DNA of 64,000 nucleotides, from NCBI GenBank assembly GCA_033675545.1, contig JAWDGP010006848.1, forward strand, positions 161,001 through 225,000, given 5' to 3'. This document shows, in pieces, positions 1-10,253 of this stretch. Every line of letters begins with the position of its first letter. Position 1 is the first letter of the stretch. The position numbers and the translations under genes were made by a program. A model generated the notes under the pieces. That model saw only the letters and a list, made by a program, of their open reading frames with translations. It was not told where the DNA came from and did not search any database. Source of the stretch: Elysia crispata. Taxonomy: Eukaryota; Mollusca; Gastropoda; Plakobranchidae.

Positions 1-28
1 TCGCGCACAATTGTCTCTTTCTTTGCAG

Positions 29-127
29 CAATTGGGGCTGACTGACCACTACACATTAATTGCCAACATCAGAGAAGAGGAGACAAAACAGAAGGAAACG
101 AAGTGTAAGGCCAGAGGCAGACAGTGA
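29..127 (+). CDS. Possible terminal coding exon of an unidentified gene
   Basis: A pyrimidine-rich tract ending in TTTGCAG (bases 22-28) looks like a splice acceptor. From base 29 one frame is open for 32 codons and then stops at TGA (125-127). The peptide starts QLGLTDHYTLIANIREEE and becomes lysine/arginine rich. Two overlapping AATAAA signals follow at 176-181 and 180-185, about 50 bp after the stop, as expected of a short 3' UTR. I do not recognise the family, and the rest of the gene would lie to the left of the window. It could be chance, because the exon is short, but acceptor, open frame, stop and poly(A) signals in the right order make a real last exon plausible. Confidence 0.4.
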   Translation, partial: QLGLTDHYTLIANIREEETKQKETKCKARGRQ

Positions 128-175
128 TAAGCTATACAGATTCAATAAGCGAGACCACTCTAGTGATGTGCTCAA

Positions 176-185
176 AATAAATAAA
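176..185 (+). terminator. Overlapping poly(A) signals AATAAA
   Basis: Two AATAAA hexamers overlap at 176-181 and 180-185, directly after the putative terminal exon that ends at 127. Confidence 0.4.
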
Positions 186-189
186 ACAT

Positions 190-469
190 GACTATAACGG
201 GAATTTTAGTTTCAGGAGAAAAATCCTGCTGTAAGCAAGTTCCCGCTTCAGGAATGCAAAGAGATCTATCCCCACCCCCCTCAAGAAAAAAAAAAAAGAA
301 AAAGTTAATGTACGAACTACTACTTGTAAGTGTAAACACAGCCTGACAAAGAGAAAACGACTAATAGGCACCCGCAAAATCTTTTTATAGCTATCACGTG
401 GTTTTAAGAAATCATGGAGGCTGTGCTATTATTGTCCATCACGTGGTTCAAAATATACAAACAATGTGA
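190..469. other. Non-coding spacer
   Basis: AT-rich sequence with a short C-run and A-run near 271-300 and no supportable exon. It leads into the inverted repeat at about 470. Confidence 0.5.
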
Positions 470-545
470 GTACTATCTGTCTAGAAGGCCTGTTCACAAT
501 GTTACGTAACATTATTCAGATGGGCCATCATCTGGCTAGCTATCA
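470..545 (+). repeat. Left copy of a 75-bp inverted repeat flanking the THAP fragment
   Basis: This stretch is similar, in reverse complement, to about 3,112-3,188. Shared blocks include the segment around GGCCCATCTGAATAAT, the GAACAGGCC block and the TCTAGA-like end. It contains a perfect 16-bp palindrome, AATGTTACGTAACATT, at about 497-512. The pair encloses the THAP coding fragment, so these may be terminal inverted repeats of a worn DNA transposon, or two oppositely inserted copies of one short element. Confidence 0.5.
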
Positions 546-830
546 GCCACCTGCGCGAGGTTTGAACAGTTGATTATAGCATGCTTAGCAGTACACACTG
601 TGTTTTCACTGGACTCTCCTGCCATTTTGTTATTGGATTACATTCATCCTTTCTTGGATTATATTTCTTATCTTATTCTCTGCTATTCGCCCTTGGATTG
701 CACCTTGTTCTAACAGATGCTTTCAATGTGGAACATTCCAAGAATGCGTTCTTGTGATTTGGTGTAGATTTTCCTCTAAATGTGTGCACACTGATAGAGT
801 ATGACCCGTGGCACCAAACATCATACAATG

Positions 831-952
<122 letters not shown>

Positions 953-1202
953 TGATAAACAATTATACATGTTAAGTTCATCTAAACATGCTTTAAGTTT
1001 AATTAGCTTTTCCCTTTATGGTCTCTGTGATATCACTTTATAGAGAGAAGGTGTGCTGAAGTGGGAGCCAAAGTTTTTTAAAAGCCTTTTAACTAAAATC
1101 TCTGATACTCAAAGTGCCCTCAATACTTTAACCTTAAGTTTCATATTTCATTATATGGTGTATCGGTGTCATTATCAATTTCCTTAACTGTTTATTGTTT
1201 AG

Positions 1203-1425
1203 GGGAAGAAAGTGCACTGTTACAATCTGTAAGAGGGGCTATGCCAGTCAGAAGGGGAAAGAAAGTGAAACGGTTATTTTATAATTATGGTTTTCCGAAG
1301 GACCCAACTGAATGTCATAAATGGGTTTCGAGTCTCCCAAACAAAGTTGAGAAAGTGACTGAACATATTGGAGTATGTAGTCGACACTGGCTCTCTGATA
1401 CTCCTCACATTCGAAGAGGAAGATA
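1203..1425 (+). pseudogene. THAP-domain gene fragment, N-terminal part
   Basis: The frame runs from a possible acceptor (TTGTTTAG, ending 1202) with an ATG at 1241. The peptide contains YGFPKDPTECHKWVSSLPN and then HIGVCSRHW. These match the second half of a THAP zinc finger: FPKD box, W, LPN, and the final C-x2-H pair. THAP proteins are DNA-binding proteins, many of them derived from P-element-like transposases. The first Cys pair of the C2CH finger is not visible, so the finger looks incomplete. The frame ends in TAA at 1425, while the expected continuation (HPPINFGEIPSPS) reappears in another frame from about 1441. This is a frameshifted gene or an assembly indel. Confidence 0.6.
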
Positions 1426-1439
1426 ATATTTATAATCTC

Positions 1440-1886
1440 TATGCATCCTCCTATTAACTTTGGTGAGATACCTTCACCATCCATATCACATGCTCATCCA
1501 AAAACTCCTCGCCCTACCAAAAAAAAAAGCTGTCAGTGAAAACAAAGTCAGAGAAATTGACGAACTGGATACATTCATAGTAAAAAATAACTTTAACTGT
1601 GACACTGTTAAGGAAGCCCTTCAAGAAAGTTTGCTCCTCTATGGACTCAGTGCTTGTAATGCAGATAGAACAGAACAAGCACTTGCCAGCTTCAGTCGCG
1701 GTGGTTGTATGCATGAATATGTTATATACTTCCATATTAGACTTAGAGATGCAGATGCAGGAGTGACTGTAATTCAATTTGAAGACTACAACGGTTTTAA
1801 ATTGGTAACACACCCAAATTTCCCCTGTAAAACTGTGAATCAATGGGATCAGCTAGAAGTTGTCCTTCATTTTTACACTGGAACAG
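1440..1886 (+). pseudogene. THAP-domain gene fragment, downstream part
   Basis: This continues the THAP fragment. One frame reads HPPINFGEIPSPSISHAHP and then meets a run of ten A (about 1519-1528). After the run, a different frame stays open to a good splice donor (AACAG|GTTAGT, 1886/1887), with peptide blocks VKEALQESLLLYGL and HEYVIYFHIRLRDADAG. The break sits exactly at the homopolymer, so a single A-run length error or mutation would explain it. The downstream sequence is coding-like but belongs to no domain I can name. The next exon was not found. Confidence 0.5.
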
Positions 1887-1904
1887 GTTAGTACTGCCCA
1901 TTAT

Positions 1905-2998
<1,094 letters not shown>

Positions 2999-3015
2999 GA
3001 GGATTAAGCTAAAGA

Positions 3016-3019
<4 letters not shown>

Positions 3020-3103
<84 letters not shown>
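3020..3103. repeat. (AG)n microsatellite
   Basis: Pure AG run of about 84 bp, directly left of the right-hand inverted repeat. Confidence 0.97.
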
Positions 3104-3104
<1 letters not shown>

Positions 3105-3109
3105 ACATT

Positions 3110-3190
3110 GCTAGCACCCCGCAGACCGGCCCATCTGAATAATATTACATAACCTATGAACAGGCCTCCTAGATAATTGGTACTGGTCTA
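3110..3190 (-). repeat. Right copy of the 75-bp inverted repeat
   Basis: Reverse-complement partner of about 470-545, by eye around three quarters identical. It keeps GGCCCATCTGAATAAT and the GAACAGGCCT block. Its palindromic core is degraded compared with the left copy. Confidence 0.5.
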
Positions 3191-3259
3191 AACAGACACG
3201 GAAGCTCATCTGACGTCACAAAATTCGTGTTTGACTCAGATCTCACTTCCTTTCCACCA

Positions 3260-3482
3260 ATGTTCAAATTGGAGAAAGGACGTATGTTCAAAACGTATGA
3301 AGAGTTTGAGGCAGCCCTTAAATCATTTTCAGTGGCACTCACAGTCTATTTGTGAAAAGATCGAGTGAGTCAGTGAAAGAACTAATACTGAAGTACCTAA
3401 AATATAAAATCATTCTCTTTGTGTGCAAGCACTCCCCGTCCAAACACACCAGCTCCTCGACGGGTCAGCGCCCATGCCAAAG
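3260..3482 (+). pseudogene. ZSWIM3/MULE-like FAR1-type domain, exon 1 (frameshifted)
   Basis: From the ATG at 3260 the peptide contains MFKTYEEFEAALKSFSVALT. After a one-base shift near 3,345 it continues LFVKRSSESVKELILKYLKY and then FVCKHSPSKH, ending at a consensus donor (CAAAG|GTAAGT, 3482/3483). The order FxxYEEFEAALKxF, LFVKRSS, FVCKH, GQRPCQR resembles the N-terminal FAR1/FLYWCH-like region of ZSWIM3-type proteins and MULE transposases, which is a DNA-binding module. The phase matches exon 2. The single-base frameshift means a pseudogene or an assembly error. The identification rests on remembered motif order, not on a search. Confidence 0.55.
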
Positions 3483-3966
3483 GTAAGTCCCATCAATTGT
3501 GCTAATGAGATCTAGAGTTAAATATAGATAGGTCTTATATCCAGATCTAGACGATCTGATTTTAGATTTTAGTGGTTGGTTAAAGATAAGGGGTGAGTTA
3601 TCCTAAGCCTAGATTTTTAAATCCTTCCCTGCCTCTTGGAGTAGATCTAGATCTAGATTCTAGATATAGGCCTAACAGAATGGAAAATTTGGCATGAGGG
3701 CACCAAAAGCCTTATTGAAAGGCATTGTCAGAGTACTGATCTGAAACATTTTGCAGTTCATAGGACAAATATTTTAATTTACTCTAGATCTAGATTTGCC
3801 AATCAATCATTTATTTTGAGGTTTCAGATTTTATAAGCCAAAGTTATTTTTCTTTAGATGTTGGCCACTGCCTACCATGTGGCTTGATGCTATACACTAA
3901 ATGAACTTTGTAGCATTCAACTCTATCTATAGATACATAACTACATACTCTTCATCACTTTCACAG

Positions 3967-4093
3967 GTCCCTCAAACTAGATTGTCAAGCCAAGATTCGG
4001 TTGAAGATCCAGAGGCCGAAAGACCAGTCTCCGCCCTTCCTGGCCATCACAGTGCAGTATTTGAACCATCAAGGGCATGGCCTCACCCAAGAA
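3967..4093 (+). pseudogene. ZSWIM3/MULE-like FAR1-type domain, exon 2
   Basis: The exon follows an acceptor (TTTCACAG, ending 3966) and joins exon 1 in phase. It reads DCQAKIRLKIQRPKDQ, then FLAITVQYLNHQGHGLT, to a plausible donor (CAAGAA|GTAATT). The conserved Cys, the basic strand and the L-x-H-x-x-H ending fit the second half of a FAR1/WRKY-GCM1-like zinc finger, in which CxxxxR and HxH-type residues bind zinc. No downstream MULE or SWIM exon was found before the repeats at 4.8 kb, so the gene is truncated here or interrupted by the large repeat structure. Confidence 0.55.
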
Positions 4094-4096
4094 GTA

Positions 4097-4812
4097 ATTA
4101 CACTTTCCTTTGTTTTTTTCTATTCTGCCTCTTATGGAAATAAATACATATTTTCATATACATGCGGACTGTGGAGAAAAGACAGGAAAGCCTGCATTGC
4201 TTGTTCGCTTGTACTGTTACAATGCAGGCAGGGCAAAATGCTAAGGATTTTTTTCTATTAAAAGTTTTGGTGCTTTCTTTCCAGTTTTTACAGGTTGGGA
4301 AGCAGTGTCAATTTTGCAGAAATAAATTGAATATAGGAAAAAAGGTGTTATTTAGCTCTGTCGTTATAGCAATGGTTTTCGCTATTCGAGGTGTTAAACA
4401 TGGGTTCCACTGTACAGGAAAGAGAATTGTCCGTAAATTTAGGGAATTCTGTATACATTATTCATTCATGTGATCCCCCACAAATTCTGTCCTTGGACAG
4501 ACAAACTTTTGTTGAAGGTTGGACGTGCAAAAGAAATGGTAAAAATATAATTCTACGCTGAGTACGATATTTTTCCATTATTATTAATATAAATTTTTAT
4601 ACATTTCAATTCCAATATTGAGATTTGTATTGTACTTCAAACTATCCATGATATTGGTGTTTATTTTATCATTCATGTGTATAAAAAAAATTTCTTCTCT
4701 CTATCTTTACACCCACAGCTCACCGTTATTTCCAACGAAAGATCATTCTTATTTCTTCATATGATAATAGTGAGTACAGCTAGGTGTTTCGTTTTTTTGT
4801 CAGGATACCATA

Positions 4813-4815
<3 letters not shown>
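4097..4815. other. Non-coding stretch after the ZSWIM-like exon
   Basis: AT-rich sequence. A few short open frames occur, but none has recognisable protein features or consistent splice signals. Confidence 0.5.
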
Positions 4816-4816
<1 letters not shown>

Positions 4817-4881
<65 letters not shown>

Positions 4882-5005
4882 AATATACAAATTTATAACT
4901 TGTCATTACAACGAGAAAAACTTGCTTCATTAAAACCAGCTTCAGCATTAGAAAAGAAAATCCTCAGTTTATAAAGCCACTTTAAAACTATTACAAAAGT
5001 ATATA

Positions 5006-5102
<97 letters not shown>

Positions 5103-5225
5103 AATATACAAATTTATAACTTGTCATTACACCGAGAAAAACTTGCTTCATTAAAACCAGTTTCAGCATTAGAAAAGAAAATCCTCAGTTTATAAAGCCA
5201 CTTTAAAACTATTACAAAAGTATAT

Positions 5226-5228
<3 letters not shown>
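4817..5228. repeat. Tandem duplication of a ~220-bp unit with (CT)n
   Basis: The block beginning TTCTAATATACAAATTTATA occurs at about 4878 and again at about 5098. Both copies run about 130 bp nearly identically to AAAAGTATATAA and then into a (CT)n run. The unit is therefore unique sequence plus microsatellite, duplicated in tandem. The next (CT)n starts the left arm of the large inverted repeat. Confidence 0.9.
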
Positions 5229-5324
<96 letters not shown>

Positions 5325-5654
5325 CTTCTTTTCTTCCCTATCCCTTCTCTGTGTAACTCGTTCCTTTCTATTCATAATTATATGTTCCTCTCAACATCTT
5401 CAGTGATAATCTGACAGAGATCTTCAACCTCTTCTTCATTTTGAGAAGATCAGCAGCCACAGACTAAGCAACTTGAGACAATGTGCTTTTGAGAGAGAAT
5501 CCTTACCATCTACTGAGTTTTGAAGAGTGACGCAACACCTAGTTTTGCCCTTGATGTGTAAGTTGATCTTCTTTTCTCAAGAATTTTAAACTACTTTAAA
5601 TTCATGTGATCACTGCTTTTGATGTCATAGAAAAAGTGCTGAGACCTTCTGTTG

Positions 5655-6245
<591 letters not shown>

Positions 6246-6944
6246 GCAGCTTTGTGATATCATTGCATTATTATTATTTTTTTTGTGTGTGTTTTTCTTC
6301 GTTTTCTCCAGTAGGACAGACAGGTTTTTCAATCTTTCATGTCATCTCTTTTCTTATCCTCTCAGCTTAAAACAAACTTCATCTTTCACAAAAATCATTT
6401 TTTTTTTTTTTTTGGATTTTCTCAAAAAATAAAGAGAGGGAAAAAATCATTTGTTCCTTCTTTAAGTCTTTGCAGGTCAAGACAAATTTTGGGCTACGTT
6501 TGTAGACCAATCAAAGGTAGTCAGCTTACACCTTATGTACAAGTGAGACTTACATGTTTACCTTCTAATATTCATGTCTTTCTTTTCAAGCAAATTTCAT
6601 GTCTGCAAGGTGTTGTCTGTGAATACATTCCTTCGTATTATGTTTTTTTTTTCACTATGTGTGATTTGAGTCCTTTGAACTTTCCAGCTTTGAAAATGTT
6701 ATAGAACTGGAGTGAGATGTTATATTTGCAATCTTTGCTGTACTTATGGCAGTGGTTGTCTATACATAATTTTATGTAGAACAGCGCTCAACATATGTGG
6801 TATTCATCTACGTTCAAACAACAGAGACAATATATGTTTATATTGCTTACAACTACGTTTATTAGATACATCTTTTTTTTGTTGTTTTTTTTTTTTTTTG
6901 TAGCTAGACACAAATCCTTAGATGATTCATGGAAAATACCCGGT

Positions 6945-7800
6945 ATATCAATGAATTAGGTGCCCTGCTCTTTAGATTAGGCAATCATGACCTTTTGCGC
7001 ATCTCTATCCCTTGATGCTGTTGTGTTAGTGCATCTGTCACTCATTTTACATTTAGCCACTTTTTTCATCCATGCTACATCTTCTCTCGCTTCTTTCCCC
7101 TGCTGCCTTTTCCTTTAAAATCAACCCAGTTCTCAAAGATGTTTCAGTTTCTTTTTTCTCATCACATGGCCAAAAAATACTGCCTGTAGATTAAATATGG
7201 TATTTATGAGCATATATATGCCAGCTCCTCGTACCACACTTTAGTTTGATTTCTTTGAAGTCCATAAATAAGATTCATAGCATTCTCTTTAGGAACCACA
7301 TTTCTGTTTCCTCCAGTTAATTTTGTAGTTGTTTTTTAAATTGTCCAAGCCTAACATCCATACATAAGGATGGGTTCAGTAAAACACTCCAGTGCCTTTT
7401 TTGATGCGATTTCACAGTTGCTGTGTCCATCTCTTCACATTCAAGTGCCCAAGTATTTGCATTGATTCCTGAACGAATTATCTTTGGCTACTAAAGAATT
7501 GATCTGTGCACACTCATTGTTTCGATTGACGACCATTACTTCTGTATTTTTGCTCTTTAATCCATATCCTTTCCTTCTGCTTTCTTCTTCAGTGATGTCT
7601 AATAATTGTGGCAAGTCTTCTTTATTTTCTGCAATTAATACAGCGTCATCAGCGTATCTCATGTTGCTTACTTTGTGCCCTCCTATTTTAATTCCTGGGT
7701 ATCCTTCTATGCTTCTCAAATCATTTCACTGTAGAGAGAGAAAAGGTCTGGAGCAAGCACACATCCTTGTCAGACACCGCACTTTATTTTTTTTTTTTTG
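6945..7800 (-). mobile_element. 3' end of a non-LTR retrotransposon (LINE), degenerate
   Basis: On the minus strand the sequence reads, with frame changes, RQGCVLAPDLFSLYSEMI, then YPGIKIGGHKVSNMRYADDAVL with the YADD catalytic motif of reverse transcriptase. An FFGHVMRREKL-like C-terminal region follows, and a terminal stretch ends near 6,950. The arrangement is typical of the last third of a LINE ORF2. Frameshifts and stops make it inactive. The clade cannot be fixed by eye. Related pieces lie at 19,470-19,735 and 22,560-23,305. Confidence 0.8.
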
Positions 7801-8597
7801 TTTTAATGAGCTGATTTACCCATCAACTCACATTGTTGCTGTCTCATATCATTTCATGTTTTATTTTTAATTGGTCTTGCCCATGGACCTCTCACAGACT
7901 AGCAGAGGGAAAGATACCCTCATTCCTCTTTCTCAGAGTTGGCTCTGAGCTGCCGCCCAATATAATTCATGCTTTTTACCTCTAATTTGAGCAAATCTTA
8001 TAAATTTGAGTTAATCTTAAAGCATTCTAAGATTTACACTTTTTATAAACATACATTTAATTTTTACACTGCTTGCTGTAGCCATTCTTTTTTTTTGCTC
8101 TTCAGTGAAGCCATTTTAATATTGAGCTATAAGAATATGATCTTCAGCTCAACACTGTATGATGTAATTGTCTAAACCTCGCCTCCATTCTCACTCTTTC
8201 TTTTCTCTCCCATTTTTGTCGTTCTGTCTTATTCTGGGCTTAGACTATGAGGATTTTCTCCTTTTCCCTTGTCCTATATCATTTTTTCCCATATTAAATC
8301 TTCATTTCTGTTTTTCACTTCATATTAAGACATTAGCTCTAAACTCTTATTAGAGCTGGCTAACCAGAGTCAAACCTTTTTTTTTCTTTTTCTCCCAACT
8401 CTTGAGGCTTTTATGTGAGGGATATGTGGACCCAAGGGTGCAACTAGCAGATTTTTGAAAGGAGGACCTCAGGGTAGTAACAATATTTCTAATCCAGGTT
8501 AATTCGAGGCACTTGTGGGATTGACTGACAGTGATAAAAATAGCATTATATGAAAGAATATATTTGTGAACTTCTCTTCCTATATTTTTAGTTAAAA
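7800..8597. other. Left-arm-specific sequence without a recognised gene
   Basis: AT-rich, with no partner in the right arm and no convincing exon. It may be an insertion in the left arm or a loss from the right. Confidence 0.4.
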
Positions 8598-8705
8598 AAC
8601 TTTGTACAGTGCTATCTTTATTTAAGTTCATGTATCTTTATGTAAGTCGCCATGTAGCGATGTATTTTCTGGCTTTATTTTTACTTCAAATTTCAAGAGG
8701 GTTAG

Positions 8706-8901
<196 letters not shown>

Positions 8902-9339
8902 TTAAGTTATTTTTGTTTTAAATATTTTTTTATATAAGCCTCTAGTTTTAAATGTTACAAAACTTATAACCATTTCTAAAGAAACTCAAGTTTCAGTATA
9001 CATGGTCGATTTTAGTCGAGACGCCTAAAATACAAGCCTTTTCAGTTGAATATTGCTCACCCGATCGGCTGGTTAATCAGCACACTGTTACGATGACATT
9101 TGTTAATAGCTATCTAGAGCAACTCCTTCACAGTCAAAACAACATCGTTCTCAAAACGTAGAGAGGACGTGTTTTTTTACATTGTGAATGTCAAGGTGGT
9201 GGTTCTTGTGGAAACGGTCGACCTAGTTTTGGATTAACAAAAGACACAAACGTTTGTTGCCTCGTCTTTTTTTCCTAGTCTTTATTTGGCTAAGGTTTCA
9301 CCCCCATATTAATCTTTCTTTTTTGTGATTCCTTTTCAG

Positions 9340-9458
9340 AAGTAAAACGTGGGACCTTGTTTGAATCCTCAAAGCTTTCTTATCATCCAGTTACTATTTC
9401 TCTGGATAACGCATTTAAAGAGGACATGGAAACTATGTTGACTGGAGTAAAAACCTAA
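9340..9458 (+). CDS. Terminal exon of an unknown element-borne gene, left-arm copy
   Basis: A strong polypyrimidine tract and acceptor (TTCCTTTTCAG, ending 9339) precede an open frame containing VKRGTLFESSKLSYHPVTI and DNAFKEDMETMLTG and ending in TAA at 9456-9458. The same exon, with the same acceptor, lies inverted in the right arm (18,821-18,936), differing by several amino-acid changes but no frameshift. Preservation of acceptor, frame and stop in both diverged copies suggests real coding sequence, perhaps the last exon of a gene carried by the duplicated element. It points toward the minisatellite. I do not recognise the family and found no upstream exon. Confidence 0.5.
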
Positions 9459-9779
9459 TTAATGTTTTTGAAAAAAATTTATGTGAATTATTAATTGTCT
9501 TTTATTGTAATGCAATGTGAGCTGAAAGTCAAACAAATTAAAGTTCATTTAACAGGCAATGCCCTTATATGTATTATCTCTTTTAATGAAAATGTCATAT
9601 TCGTTTATGTTATATACATAAGTTTCACTGACGTTATTTTTAAAAGACTCGTATGTGTCTTTTTAATTATTTTAGAAAATAATGTGTATTATAATGATTT
9701 CTTTTTATATTTTTATAATTTGGATTTCTCTGAATAAACTCAGATAACACTCTTTTTTTTTATGTCTTTCTTGATTTTG

Positions 9780-9895
9780 ATAAATGTCTTGTTTTTAATA
9801 GGTTTTCGTATGTGTTTATAGTATTCATCAAGTGATTTCAATTCATTGCAATTTGCACAGAGTTTAAGATCCGTCATTTTTATACAAAAGAAATA
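9780..9895 (-). pseudogene. CxxC zinc-ribbon-like ORF remnant, left-arm copy
   Basis: The minus strand reads MTDLKLCANCNELKSLDEYY followed by KHIRKP. The CxxC-x-ELK-x-L-x-EYY-x-RK pattern resembles the first half of a small zinc ribbon of the form CxxC, KxLxxFYK, Rx(K), then a second CxxC. In this copy the second Cys pair is missing because of a deletion of roughly 35 bp relative to the right arm. It is convergent with the terminal exon at 9340-9458. Confidence 0.45.
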
Positions 9896-10253
9896 TTGAA
9901 CTCCATTTTACAGTAATAGAAATATAAACCCTTATTGCCGAATTGATAATGAGTGGGTGGTATGTGTTGGGAACATAAGATGGAATAGCCAACTGCCACA
10001 AAGATGATGAATCAATATTGAATAATTAAATAGGGGTGACAAAATCCTCTTTATTTCTATCTCTACAAATCAAGCATAATTAAATATTATTACAATAGAA
10101 TAGAATTCGAAATTTAAAAAAAATTCAAAACAGTAGAAAGATTTCCATTTTTTCTTTCTCTATACTAATACAATAAACATGCTGTAGAATCGAAATGATC
10201 CCTATAAATCATCAAAATAATACCATATTATCAAAATGTAATCGAATTTCAGA

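Noticed and set aside
6339-6704. Open frame conserved between arms (6339-6704 and 19965-20288)
   Set aside because: The similarity follows from the DNA duplication. The third copy (5674-5919) is frameshifted, and the peptide is low-complexity at its start, so coding is not supported.
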